Of a DNA stretch of 64,000 nt, positions 32,996 through 47,900 are shown piece by piece. Made by a program: the position numbers and the translations under genes. Positions within the stretch are counted from its first letter, which is position 1. Each line of letters opens with the position of its first letter. The notes beneath the pieces were generated by a model. The model was not told where the DNA came from. It saw nothing but the letters and a program-made list of their open reading frames with translations, and searched no databases. Location: positions 5,332,001 to 5,396,000 of the forward strand of contig OW203991.1 in the NCBI GenBank assembly GCA_934047225.1. Reading direction: 5' to 3'. Source of the DNA: Ypsolopha sequella (taxonomy: Eukaryota > Arthropoda > Insecta > Lepidoptera > Ypsolophidae).

Positions 32996-35900
32996 CTGGA
33001 CAACGACTCTTTATGACGATTGTACAGTACTTGCTATTGTCGGCACTTGATGAAACTTGTACAGTAACATGATGAATGATGGACACGTCTTGTACTTGTT
33101 TCACAATATGTTTTATTGGAGTCCTGACACTTGGTGAACGAGAACTAACCCGCAAAAAATGCAAGATTTCCAACGTCATGACACTTTTGCTATAGTATGT
33201 GTGTTTGTGTGTTTACAAGCATCGTGCGCGTCAGTGGCGAAAGGAACTTTGTTCCCACCGGGTGTCCCACGACACCTCTTGTTTTTTTTTTTCATTTACC
33301 CAACATTTCGTTTTTGTTTTTAGTTAATTAAGTTACCTCTTAAAATACACAAATTGAGCTGAGAGAAATATTGGAAATGTTTGTGGAACCTTGCCAAGTG
33401 GTTTTCGTAAGGTCTTTAGTGAGCTCAGTTCCTCGAAAAGGCTTAAATCTTTTGGACGGACACACTGAAGCTTAGAGCTTCTCTCGGCAATCTCTTTTTA
33501 TACCCATTTTTCTTTCATTTATTTCATAAACGCCGTACACAGTCGGTAGTACGGCCAGTACGTCCAAATATGGGAGTTTTAATAGTAGTTTATGCTACAA
33601 GGGCGCAAAGGAATAAATCACGAGGACGATTTAAAACACGAGCGTAACCGAGTAATTTATTGCTTTTACGCCCGTGTGTCATACTATGTTTTTCAATGCA
33701 TAGTGTGAGGAAATGAAAACAAATATAATCTTGTGAACTTTAAATTATGATTGGCTCAAAAGGATTGTATCCAGAGCCGTTAAACAGTGGAAAAAAAAGT
33801 ATAACATCTATGGTACACAAGAAAGGCTGCAGGTTAGCCAACCATTGCAAGCAAATTAAAAAAAATAATAATAATAAAGCCCTAGGGCAAAATAATCGAC
33901 TTTCTGTTCGGTTTTGATGCATAAAAAGTGGGCCTTTACGAGCACATGCATTGAAATAATATTATGTTACCTGCCCACGGTGCACCAAGTCGACTAAGGA
34001 ACTATGCACTGCCGCGTGCTTTAGCACTGAGACTGTCTGAGACCACCTTTGTGACCTAGTAGTCCAATTTTGGCTTACTAATCTAGAGGGATCCAATCCT
34101 GTAGGGGCACCGTTTATCCGGTCTGAGTGCCTCGGTAAGCACTTTAAGGCGTATGACCACGCTAAATAAGCAACTCTATGTGTGTCTGTACAAATATCAA
34201 CGGAAACGACATTAAAATAATGTTCATTTCAGCGTGCCTTGAAAAGTGACTGTTACGACAACCATTGCGTCTCCGGCTAGTGCAAAATAGGAGAAAATAA
34301 TACTTTTCACATGGACGCCATTAACGGAAAAAAAAATTTGAACTTGAACTTTTTAGATCTAAAAATTTCCTATAATTGGGTGAAATAATAATTAAAATCG
34401 CTTTAGGCGTTTGGAAGGAGTAAGAGAATTCTTGTGTTAATCATGTGAAACTTTCGATAACTTTCAATTTTTTTTGTCAAAACTTACAATAGAAAAACAG
34501 TTTATGAAACTTAAAATTTAATTTTGACTCTGTAATGCTTATCACATATTTTTATGAAAGTTTTTGGACCACCCGTGTGGGAGGAGTAGGCCTTCAAAGA
34601 CGGGTCCAAATTGCAGTTGGCGTATCCATTCGCCTTAAGGCGATTACCGTCGCCAAATTAGCAGCTCGATGTTTGTCTGTATAAATATCGACGGAAACGA
34701 CATTGAAATAACGTTCAAATCAGTGCACAATGCGTGGTGGCTGTTACGACGCTCGCTGCGTCCTTGAAAGGGCAAAATAGGAGAAAATAATACTTTTCAC
34801 ATGGGCGTCATTGTTCAATTGAATAATTCTATGTTATATTTACAGCTATCAAATTTATCTATTTATCAAAGCATAAATGAATTAAATCACCTAAGCCGCT
34901 TAGGAGCAGTAGGAAATTCAAGCCAAAAAACACCATTCAGTTGAAACAATTTTTCATATAGAAGTTTTGGTGGTACGAAAAAGAAAAATGTTGCATATGT
35001 TGTCCTAGAGTTGATAATCCATAATACATTTTTTCAATATTTTTGGTTTGGCCATAAAAGAGGATTAGGCTTTAGAAAGTACCCATTTGGCGGTATTAAG
35101 AGCCTTAAGCCGTTTCCCACTTACGGAAAGATGGCAGTTTGAAGTCCATACTCAGAAAATACCTAGAAACCCCTAGGAGTTCATGTCTCGAGGATGTATT
35201 TTTTTACTAACCGGCACAATCCTATCGCACCCTCGAACAGTGGAGTACGTATAGTGGTAGTATCCTCCTCCATTAGCACAGCTGCCCATGGAGACGACGA
35301 ATCGGGGTTCCGGCATCGTATCGTATGTCTTCCGGAAGACCGGCGCCATCTTGTTCGTCACGGTGCCGGCGACTATGATGACGTCAGTCTGACGTGGCGT
35401 GCCGCGGAAGACCATGCCGAAACGGTCCATGTCGTATCTGGTGGAAGGGAGGAATTTTTTGGAAGTCAGCCTCTCTATTTGAAATAAACCATATGACTGA
35501 CTGATCTATCTACGCCTAGACGAAACGGTTGGACCTAGGAAGAGGAAATTTGTACTACACTTAGGTCTTGCATGAGGAAGACACCCGCTAAGAAGGGATT
35601 TAGGAAATTCCCACGGCATCCGAGATTCTACATGTAGGCTATTGTAGGCAGAGCATATTGTAAAGGTAGCAAAGATATTTGTTCTTTTTATAGCACACCA
35701 TTGTCTTAATTAAATCCTTTATGAATTCAATGTTGACTTTCGTTTATGGATATTGTAGTGTTGATATAAGAGGACGGTTGGCATACTTATCATCTTTGTA
35801 CTATCATGTTCAGAAATAGTGTCTATGTCGTGACCGTAGAATTGACCATTTCATGATCTGGTTGGCCATATCGTATTTCTGTTAAAATTGGGAGGGTCGC

Positions 35901-38900
35901 CTCGCTCCGCTCCGCTTCGCTCGGCTCTCACAAATGTACTTACATGTAAACCTAACACGTTCCTCTTCGCTTCGCTCGTCGTCGCACCTATTTTTACTTT
36001 TGGTGAAATATTTTTGATTTCATACTTTACGATCTGCCCAACCAAATCATGAAAATAGCAAATAAAATTAGCAAATAAATGATAATTATTAATCTCATTC
36101 ATGTAAGGGTATGTATTGGTAAGTACAAATTTTAATTCACGACATTTTCAGAGGAGTTCTACACTATGTCTGAACGCGATAGTACAATGAAATGATGACC
36201 AATAGAGACCCAAATCCAGCGTAAAACGTTTTTCTATTTATTTATACGCATGTCGTTTCAAATGCTTTCTTTTCGTTATCATCAAAGAACTGCCTTCAAA
36301 CTTCAACCGTTCGATGAAAGTGACTTTTGATTTGACCACATTCTCAGAATGGGAGTGGTTATGAGACCACTATTTCCCCCCAAAAACACCCACGATTCGG
36401 TCATAAACCTCAAAAAACGTCAAAAATTGTTTTGAAAAACTGGTTGTCAAACTTTAGGCCACTACGAACCACCATGGTATGGATTATGGTGGTTTGACAC
36501 TTCAATGATCGGTCACGAAGTCCGTATGGGTTCATTCGGTTTGTTTACGTAACCGACTTACCAACGATAGCTGAGATTGGTGAATCTGTTTATTTTGATA
36601 ACTACACCCAATGACATTTGTGAGTGATGGTTACGCAAAAAGGGACCTGGAGAGAGGAAAACGAATTTTAAAACTTATTCCTGAGAGCTCTAATTTGCCA
36701 AATTCTTTCATGTCCTTCAGGTCCCTTTTCAAGTGACCACTCACATTTGTTGTCAAATACAAATGTCAAATTGTGTGACCTTTTGAGGTCCCGTATCAAT
36801 ATCACGAAGGTGTCCTAGTCCTTCGATTCATTTTGCAATGAAGGGTACGGGTCTTTGAGACTTTGGAATTGGGACGTTTGATTGACAAAGGCATATAAAG
36901 ACCTATTTAAATTAATAATAAAATGTAATAAAACGTTCAAAGGTCTAGACGATTCTTTTTTGTGTTTGTCGTATTTGAAATTTGTTTTAAATTGATCTTT
37001 TACAGTTTGTAATGCACTTTAAATAATATTAAGAGTATCTAAAGAGATGGATTTCGCTGGAATTGTTTAACATGTAATTATTTTTTCTCAAACAAGCACG
37101 TAATGCGATGATAACTTAAAGAACCTTGTTCGAGATAAATCGAACTTCTAGTAGTGGTGAAAAACAAGCCATCAGCGGCCGGCAATATAAGTATGAAAAT
37201 CCATATCTGTCGTGTTATCACACCGGCAATTTCACTATGAAAATCCATAACTGTCGTATTATTTGAATATGGAATTAGGTTTTGTTACGTTTACTCGCTA
37301 GCCATTTCAATGTTAAAAGAGGTTTTTTAATGTGACTGGCTGAATACAAATGAGGGAACGCGCGAAAAAGAAAAAAGAAATACGGCGCGCGAAACGTGAA
37401 CATTTTATTGGTATTTTATTGCATTAATAATTATTTTATTAAAAGTCCGAATCAATAAAGAAAGATAATTTATTCAAAACGAAAAGCTTGTTGCTTTGCC
37501 TAATTTTCCAGTCAAAGTCTCTCTTGTCTAAGTCAGTGTCAAAATTGTCCATAGTTATGGTCGTGTCTTGTGGCCAGTGGCGAAGTAGTCCGTAACATAT
37601 TATTGATTAAGGCGATATGCGAAAAAAATACGGGTGTTTCTTTTCTGTGTATTTCATGAAATACACGGAAAATTTTAATAAATTTCTGGTATATGCATTT
37701 TGACTATATAATCTAGGGTTTTGAAATTGGAAAACATGTTTGGATACATTTTCTTCACTAGAAATAATTGTTGAAATGAGGTCTTCAAACACACTTTTTC
37801 TCCTCGTTTGGCGAATAGGAACCATATACAGAACTCAAACATATTTTATTAGATGTGTTTCAACAATATCTAGAGATTTGATATTTGAAATTTTGCTAGC
37901 TATTTTAGTTTTTTTAATTAAAATATAAAACCAACTTTTTTCCTTTTGCCCTGAATCCGCCCCTCTCGCACTGCGCGATTTTTCGCTTGGAGTGACAATG
38001 ACAAAAATAAAATTCGCATAGCCTCTTAAAATGAGCTCACTCGAAGAAATTAGACTCCGATGAAAATATTTTGAATGAAGCACCAGACAGACAGTGAATA
38101 TCTGGACGTCAAGGTAAGTGTTACTCTAGTAGAAACCTTTACTACTAAAAGTACTTAGCATATCAACTTTTTGAATTGTTAAAAGGAAAACCGTATTTTA
38201 CTAATCGTTTGAATATCCACGCATTCTTTGAGAACAGTACTTTATAAGCCTTGGCGGCAATTGGGCATTGATGGACTCAAGTATGTGTGCCTCGGCTACG
38301 CCTCGGCCCACATTATCACGTTCGTCGCTTAGGCTTGATAGCCTAACTTGCCGGCCGCGGCATTAATCTACTATTTGTACACAGATATATTTAATTAATT
38401 AAGGCGTTACGGAAAAAAAATCGACACTGAGAACTTGCATATATCTACTTCAGTAAATAATGTATTATTTTGATAAAATAGTATATTATTTTTGGAATCT
38501 TTTTCTAGGGATCTGATAAAACAGAAATGCGATTGAAGAAATTCGGCTCGATAGAAATATTTATTGAAATGAGGTCTTTTTCGACACCAATTCTCCTGGT
38601 TTGACAATTTAGAATGACATATGGACAGCAATTATATTTTATTAGATGGGTTTTAACGGTATCTAGGACCTGGTAAAACGAAATTTTAAAAGCAACTTTA
38701 GTACATTTTATATTAATAAAATACCGACTTTTTGCTAGTTTTCCACGAATCCGTCCCTCTCGCACTGAGGGTTTTTTCGCATATGGAGTAACAGGGACGC
38801 TAAAACTTTTACGCCTTATAGAAATCTATTGAATACAGAAATTTCTTTAAATGTCTTTAATTTCGGAAAACACATAGATATTGTTACACCAGATAATATT

Positions 38901-41900
38901 GAATGATACTTCTCGTGCTACTTTCTCCTTGGTCGTATTGTATCTACAGTACAAACCGTTTGTACCTTCAATATCAAAATATTACCCTGAATTCTAAGAG
39001 CGCGGTTATCAGGCAATACTACATGTCCAAGAAAATAGACCAATAGGCCAAGCAATAATCGCCTCTGTCAATAGGTATTAAAGTCTTTGCCATTTCTCTA
39101 ATAGTCTTGGACTCGTAGTAAACACTAAAGCGTGGAAAATCTTCCGTTTCCGTCGGCTATATATTACTATCAGCGGCATTTCCGTGATAATAAAACCCGA
39201 GGATAATAAAACTCTAAGTAATACTTAGCTATTAGGTAATACAGATCAGTTTGGATTAGCTCAAAAGTCTAGTAATAGTGGTTTTGTTAGTCGACAATGA
39301 GCAAAAACATCAATTATGCAACTTATGCTGTCTACCGTGTGAAGTATAATGACATTATGTGATATAACAATGCTGAAGAGGCTCTACCGTCGATGGTGAA
39401 GAGTTATTATGTTGTCATTGTGAAAAATGGTTGTTGTTGCTATGTTATTACAGATATTCTATTTCACGAAGTCCGTTCTGCTATGGTTGTATTTGTGACG
39501 TGTACAGATGATGTGTTGCGCGTTTTGTAGCGTTGTCGAGGTTACGCACACTAGAGAAAAGTGTGTGTGCACGCACGACTACAACCATAGCGAAACGGAC
39601 TTTCTGAGGTAGAATATCTATAGAGAAATACTTCAGTAATAATTTGTATTTTTTTATCCATTCTTAAGGCGATATGTATCATACTACGTTTTTCAATGCA
39701 TAGTGTGAGGAAATAAAATAAATATAATCTTGTGAACTTTAAATTATGATTGGCTCAAAAGGACTGTATCCAGAGCCGTTAAACAGTGGAGAAAAAGGAT
39801 ACCATTTATGGTACACAGGAAAGGCTGCAGGTTAGCCAACCATTGTAAATAAATAAAAAAATAATAATAAAGCCCTAGGGCAAAATAATCGACGTTCTGT
39901 TCGGTTTTGATGCATAAAAAGTGGGCCTTTACGAGCACTTGCATTGAAAATTTCATTAAATATGTACGTGTTTAATTGGCACTACCTATAGCAAACCAAA
40001 CTTTTGCGTCCGCAATCGCATATCACTCCCAACCTGGCTGTAACAGAATACCAGCGTTGTGGCGTAGTATGCGTACATTATGTTTGTATAAGTATGTATT
40101 ATTGCGTCACAGCACCATGCTGAGTTATGGCCAATTTGGTGACGTTGAATGCATGCGATAGCTTCATCCTAATCTTAGACTATTGTGTTTAATATGTTAA
40201 TTATAAGTACTAGTTTTAAGTTAATAGTTATTATGTGCCTATATGTTGCTTTGCTATGTATTCTTTTTGTCCCCAAGTAAATTTATTTCTTTGTTTTAAT
40301 TAAATGCGGTTGTTATTTATAAATTGCTCTAAACGGCAGATTTTTTGCATTTTGCAAATTTTCAGTTATACTAGATTCCGGCGTCTCTTGGTTACGACAA
40401 CGGGCAAAAATTATGTTTCCATACATTGAATATCTTACGAAATGTGACGTGCTTTATGTCGTCCTAAAGAAATAAACCAATTTTGTCTAAGCTGTCCTGA
40501 ACATTCAAGTATTTGATTGCAAACTCGGGACCATGAAACGAGATTTCGTCCAGTGTCAACACGAGCGTGGAATAAGTTTATTCCCTCGAGCGCTACTTTC
40601 GGAATTTGCATACACGCTTCAGCATAATTTCCATCCCAAAAACGCTCGACCGGATGGGTTGTGTAGTATTACGATCAGCCTGAACGCGTCGCTAACCATC
40701 TTGGGCCGTATAAGGCCTAAATAAGATGTATGCAGATCTCCTATGAACATGTCAGCGGCACAGTGGCGTATTTACCCTAGGACCAAAAGGGCCATGGCCC
40801 GGGGCGGCAGGCTGCGAGGGGCGGCACAAGCCGCACCTCGCGTTCATCTTTGTGCGCCTTTAATAATCAATCGTTACTTTGAACCTTACTTAGGTACTTA
40901 CTTACCTTTTAATTTATATTAAAAAAATTGTCCATAGGAAATAAATATAAATGTTGAAGTATAGTTGAATGTAAATGTTTATTTCTTAGCATGGCCTTTT
41001 TAATTTTTTTTATTCATTATCATCATTCTCAGCCCACATCAACACACTGCTGGATTTAATTTAATTTTTCTCATTAATTTATGGGGTGCAAACCTTTACA
41101 GGCCCAGGGCGCTAAATCTTAAAAAACGCCACTGCAGCGGCATAGTACGAGAGGTATTCTGGTATTGACATGCAGTGTCACTGCTTACAGTGATCAGACA
41201 GTTGATCTTGAGTAAAATGCTAATGAATGCCATTGCGGCATGTCCGACAATATGCTTGCGCTAGTCCAGAAAATATAATTTGCACCGATTGGACTTATCG
41301 GCGAGTAATAGAACAAAAGAGGCACGTGCCATCCATAAAATGTGAAGAGCTAGTATTGATACTTCCAAGTTTCTTAGAAAGAAATAATTAAAAAAAAAAG
41401 ACTATATACACAACATGTTTACTTACAAACTACCCTCACGGGATTGTGTACGAAATAGTAAAACGATATTTAATTTACAAACACACAGTTGTGATGAACA
41501 GCGGCACTCATTAGAATATAATAGAAAGACCTTTCTTCTGTTTTTATGACCTTATATCAGCATACACAATAGATAACCCGTTCTAATCATCGATCGGTGC
41601 AAATTATATTTCGTGAACTATACTGCACAAATACGTCGCAGCATAATGGGGATCCTCTCTGCCAAATTATCCTTGTAGATGGCGCATGGTCGATCCGCCC
41701 ATGAAAATCTGTCATTTCATTTTGCTTAGTTATTTGTGATATTCGATTAATTTTTTGAAATTACGCCTTTGGTGCCGTACCAGTTTGCTTTAATAATGAT
41801 GTCAGTTTATTCCTAAAAACCCCCATATTATAAATGAATAACATTATAACAATAACAAATATATTGGAGTACAGGTGATAAGAGGAAGTTAAAAAACGCG

Positions 41901-44900
41901 AATTATTGGAGAAAAACAGTAGGAAAACCTGATAAAACACAACAACAAAGTTTGACATACCCGGACCATAGTATTTATTGGCCGGAGCCCGGACCTATAC
42001 TAGCGCCATCTGTAATTAGCTTTGCCTGTGGATCCCCATTAGCGGAACCGGCGAGAACAGTTTTTGTTCATAGCTTCTCGAGCATTCCCTAACAGCGCCT
42101 GTCTCTACCGCGCGATTCATGTCTGGGATCCTTCATCGGACTTCTATAAGCTTGGCACTTTGGACCTGTCTTTGAAGGCCTACTCCTCCCACACGGGTGG
42201 TCCAAACACTTTCATAAGAATATATGATAGCTATTATAGAGTCAAAAATAAATTTCAAGTTTCATTAACTGTTTTCTATTATTGTAAGTTTTGACAAAAA
42301 AAAATCGAAAGTCATCGAAAGTTTCACATGATTAACACAAGAATTCTCTTACTCCTTCCAAACGTCTAAAGCGATTTTCATTATTATTTTACCAGATTAT
42401 AGGAAATTTTTAGATCTAAAAAATTTAAGTTGATAATTTTTTTTCCGTTCATGGCGTCCATGTGAAAAGTATTATTTTCTCCTATTTTGCACTAGCCGGA
42501 GACGCAGTGGTTGTCGTAACAGCCACTTTTCCAGCCACGCTGAAATGAACATTATTTCAATGTCGATTCCGTTGATATTAGTACCGTCACACATCGAGTT
42601 GCTTATTTAGCGTGGTCATACGCCTTAAACCAGAGCTGCTCGTTCATGGAACTTTTATTTGTCTTTGTGTATACCTTATTGTCAAGAGTTTCTATTGCCC
42701 ACCGAAACTGAACATAATGTAACTATTTTTTTATTTTATTTATTTATTTATTATTTACATTTATACTACACAAACTAGTACCTGGGTGCAGCATAATGCA
42801 TCATCTCCAGAGCGCAGCAGGCTAGCCCGAAGGTCAGAGGCCACAGGGAGCCTCGGCGGCCCCAGTTCAGGATATCATCAGAGCGCGCCATCACCCACTC
42901 CGCCATTGTCTGAAAAATATTGAATACATAATTTATAAAAGTATTTAGGTATAAAAAATCGTTTTATTAAAGGTCATTTCTCCGGATTTATAAGATTATT
43001 AAGAAATAATATTAAGATATAGCTGTTATAACGGCCAAAATACAACTTTTAGCTAAGAAAACTTATAGTTAAAAGTTTGATATATGCATAAACATATTTT
43101 TAATGATATTACAATAGCTATAAAACAATTGGCTCTTCCATAGTCGTGATACCAGCCGTAAATTCCTAAAATAATCTAATATAACGCTTATGGAAAATCC
43201 AATTATTTTGAAGCTGCCGTAATATTATTAAAAATATGTTTTCAATGCAAGTGCTCGTAAAGGCCCACTTTTTATGCATCAAAACCGAACAAAAAGTCGA
43301 TTATTTTGCCCTAGGGCTTTATTATTATTTATTTTTTTTTATTTATTTACAATGGTTGGCTAACCTGAAGACTTTCCTGTGTACCATAGATGTTATACTT
43401 TTTTTTCCACTGTTTAACGGCTCTGGATACATTCCTTTTGAGCCAATTATAATTTAAAGTTCACAAAATTATATTTGTTTTCATTTCCTCACACTATGCA
43501 TTGAAAAACGTAGTATGATACACGGGCGTAAAAGCAATAAATTACTCGGTTACGTTTAAAACACTCGCTACGCTCGTGTGTTAAGTCGTCCTCGTAATTT
43601 ATTTCTTTGCGCCCTTGTAGCATAAACTACTATTATGCTTGTAGGAAACTTTTAACAATAAGTTGTCTTAGCTAAAAGTTGTATTTTGGCCGTTATAATT
43701 ATTGCTTAATATTTTGTAACAGATACGGAGAATCAACCCTTAAGGTTCCATCAACAAACGAGAATAAAACGCTTGTGTGGGTCTTTTTAATCATCTACCT
43801 ACTCGTAAGTAGCCCACAACTTAAGTTCTAAAAGATAATAATTTTTTTCAGAGAATAACTTCATTTTAGGACATAGTTTTCATAATTTTGCTATATAAAG
43901 TAACCACCATCATTTTATGATTTTTTTAAAAATTTACCGATTTGACGTCACTTGAGAATTTTAGACATTATACTGATTGTGATGTGTATGATTGCTTGTA
44001 AAAAAAAGTGGTCTGTCTCTGTCTGTCTTCTCATTTGTTATCCAGCTGTCAAATCAGTCGGAAGTAAATGATTATAAATTTATTTTGATAGCAAAGGACA
44101 CATTTCTAAACAGCCATGTGACGTCACACGAAGGCATATAGAAGTTGCAGCTTTTTCGTAAAAATATTCATTATCATGAGGTTTTTTAGACCAATAGTTC
44201 CAAAATACGGCTTATTAAACCTAAATCTCGAAATGGTTGTCGAATTAACACACCTTAACATAATTTACTCTAAGTTAATTCCTAACCAATTGCGTGACAC
44301 CTCTACTTAGCGGATAAAAGAACCTGGCAAGCTAGGGTTGCCAGATGGAAAAATTAAAAAGGAGGACAAATTAGTGCTACTAAGCCAAAAGAGGAGGACT
44401 TCAGAAAAAAAGAGGAATACTTAAATAAAACGGCACATGTTTTATTTTTCATGCTTTATTGTTTTCATATTTTTTGGAACTACCTATTTAACCAGGTATT
44501 TGTATGTTTTGTCAGTATAAAATGCGTGTTTTTTCATATAGCGCAAGCCCAATGAGTGAATGTGACAGCAATACCGCGACTCCACGCGAGAGAAATAGGT
44601 GCATGAACCGTGCCGTGTGGGCTAACAAAACGGTGTCAGCTGTGCTCGCAAAATTTGAAAAAGGAGGACTATTGATAGGTTAGGGAGGACGGGAGGACAA
44701 ATTGTGAAAAAGGAGGACATGTCCTCCTTTAGGATACCATCTGGCAACCCTAGGCAAGCCCTCATTATTGAATTGTTCGGGCCAATCAAGGAGTAGTGTT
44801 TGTTTCTCATGCCTTTTTTAATAATGGTTAATGATCTTTATTCTCATAAGAACATAGTTCACTTAAAATGAGATTTTGCTTAGATAACATTTAGTTTATT

Positions 44901-47900
44901 CTATGATTTGTCGACAGTGTACATATGTGGGTAGGTAATATTTTACTTTAAAACACGTTTGTTGCTTTTTTAAATTTTGCTTCGTGATTTTATCGGAGTA
45001 AACATTAAAGAGCACAGCTACGAAACTCTCCACGTAAATAATGTTTCAATTTCGAGCATAATTTGAAGTGAAAACCTAAAATTACTAGTGGCAAAATATT
45101 TTTGCTTTGTGCTTGAAGTTTATAATATAAAAGTGCTTCTCACTAAGTATAAATGTTGGTTTTTATTTTAGCAAGGTATAAAGAAAATAAATGTATTTCG
45201 ATGAATTAGGTATACAAAAAGCTTCGTTATCGCCATGGCACAAATGAGCAAGTCAAAGATTATCTATCTAAAGCAGACAATTAGTATCTGAATACCTAAA
45301 TCAGTTCCCACTCTCGGAGAATGTATGTTTAGCTGGCTGCAGATTCTTGCTGCTGGAGGTTGGATTCGCTTTGCTCACATTTTTACTGACATTGGCCGGC
45401 GGCGGTTGTCAGTAATGATTTGTCAGATAGACATTTTTGAATTTTCAATTTTTCTGTCTTAATATTGTAGAAATTTAATTTAAAAAGTATTTATTTGCTA
45501 TGTTATAAAGTTGACAGGTTTCTTGAACATATACATAATTAATAGGAGAGATGACAGGGTAAACAAAATATTATTCTATTAAGTCCGTCATTTAGATTAT
45601 CAAAAAATATTGGACACGTATTTTTCTTTTGTCAATCAAACAAAAAATGACAAAGATAAAGCGCTTCAATATTTGGGATTGGGGGCTGGTGACGTCACGC
45701 CTAGGTAAAAGTGTACTTAGGCGTGACGTCACGCGGAACTTTAGCGGGCTATATCTTCATAATTTTTTGTTTAATTGACAAAAGAAAAAATACGTGTCCA
45801 ATATTTTTTGATAATCTAACTGACGGACTAATTAGAATTTTTTTTTGTCATCATGCATGCCTATTGAGATATCTTTATTTTCAAAATATATATATACTTT
45901 TTGTAAGCTGCTGTGACATATTAAAAACAAAAACAATATGAAAATTTATTAAAAATTGAGTAAAAGAGATGAATAAAGTAATGAATAAGTATTTATACTA
46001 ATATCTTTTGTCTTAGGTAAAATTGACAATAATTATACAGATTGGTCTACTCTGTTTTATTACTCTAAGTGTCATGGCGATAACGTGACAATCACGAAGT
46101 AGAATAAAAAAATCATGAAATAAAATAAAAAGTAAATAAAAATAGACATAGATAGCATCTACAATACTTTAGTTGCGTTCAAATATTACGACGCAACGTA
46201 ATATAAAGAAATAAGCATTTAGTTAATTTACTTTACTCACGGCAAAAAACCTCTCCAAACAGTTGTTTCGCTCATAAATATTAAAGTGATCTCTCTGAAA
46301 CCTTTGTTTTCTAGAACTCGAAAGATCTATGACGTGTAATCCTGATTTATTTATTGACGAATGATTCTTATCTCTTAGGAAGGTGAACGATTGGTATAAA
46401 AATTACAATTTCGGAAGGAATATATCTATAGAGAGAGAGAGTAAAGAACAGCCTCTTAGAGTCTGCTAAAATAAAACCGGCCAAGTGCGAGTCGGACTCG
46501 CGCACGAAGGGTTCCGTACCATTATCTATAAAAACGGCAAAAAAAACATGTATGTTGTATGGGAGCCCCCTTAAATATTTATTTTATTCTGTTTTTTAGT
46601 ATTTGTTGTTATAGCGGCAACAGAAATACATCATCTGTGAAAATTTCAACTGTCTTACTATCACGGTTCATGAGATACAGGCTGGTGACAGACGGACAGC
46701 GGAGTCTTAGTAATAGTGTCCATTTGGTTACCCTTTGGGTACGGAACCCTAAAAAGCTAAAATAAAGAAAACTTAAAAGCGTGTTTCAAGTTGGTGTGCT
46801 CGTACATTTACAACATAACGCATAAAGTAACAAAATTTTGCCGGAAAAGCCTAACTGACATTAAGCTATGTTCGCGAAATGCCATAAATCACGTTTATTT
46901 AATATCTTTAATTCAAAATAAGAATAACCATGTTAAGTTGTGCGTTTCGTAGAGGATATGAATAGTTCCCCCTTAAGTGAAAACTTTAGGTGCGTTGAGC
47001 GATTTTTGGTAGGAGAAAATCTTCTATTACATGTGTCGGCATGACCGCCTGTGTTTTTTTTGTCATCGACCTTATCTTTGGGAAGAGCTGTTCAGTATGA
47101 TCAGAAAAGCCTGAGGGTTTTGCGTCCGTGGAAATAAGTCCTGCTCTAACGCTTTTATTCTTTAACCGTCTATCTCGCTCTAATGAACAGCCGCGCTTGG
47201 AAAACCTCAGTTATTTTGACTTTTTTTGGAACATTTTTGCGTAGTTTGGAAATTAAATTAAATTAAATCGTAATCGGAAAATTGTTTTTTTATAATGTTC
47301 TTTGACGTGTTATGGTTCTGAAATATGTTTTGTCTTTGTTTAGTCTCTAATTAAATCACAATAGTGATGATACGGTAATGCTTTTCGAGAGGTTTTCTTG
47401 AAATTCCTGTTTTTTTTTCGGAAGTCACTGTAAAAATTTAAAATTATTTTATTTTGTTATTAAATTAATTTATTTTGTTTAGAAATTTTAATTAAAAAAC
47501 AATTATTTAGATGGATTTTAACAATACCTAAATTACTGGCTATAGAAATTTTTGTAGCTATTTTAGTTAATTTTGTATTAATTTAAAACAGACTTTTTGT
47601 AAATTTTCCCCGAATCCGTCCCTCTCGCACTGCGGGTCTTTCCGCCTGGAGTAACAGGGACCTTTGCATTGACGATATATCACCTTGTGTTAAAGCTACC
47701 TGTCTACCTGGTAAAGAAACATTGTTATCTTCGTATCGCGCAACACAATCAGTTTAATAAATAAAATGTTCGTTTGTTACAGGTAATTTGGATACGATCA
47801 TGACGAGACCATTCCGCGAAGCGACTACTCGTGTTCCGGCGTGACGTCATGAGAAGCTGTACCGGGAGAGTGGTTACAGGCAGTTGCTGTTATCATATCA

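Larger units (their letters stand above)
32996..35211 (-). other. NDUFS7: NDUFS7 intron 3
   Basis: 2,216-bp intron, GTTAGT...TTGTCCAG. It holds one hairpin-family copy (33581-33956) and two related 470-480 bp elements in tandem (34144-34612 and about 34631-35113). 33.0-33.58 kb is unremarkable. Confidence 0.9.
35438..42781 (-). other. NDUFS7: NDUFS7 intron 2
   Basis: 7,344-bp intron, GTACTAG...CCACCAG. It contains MITEs at 35850, 36611, 37611, 38403, 39449, 40761, 41270, 41644 and 42157. The remaining stretches, for example 36.06-36.6, 38.83-39.44 and 39.96-40.75 kb, show no gene or clear repeat. Confidence 0.9.

Noticed and set aside
35194..35487. 97-codon plus-strand ORF
   Set aside because: It is the antisense shadow of NDUFS7 exon 3.
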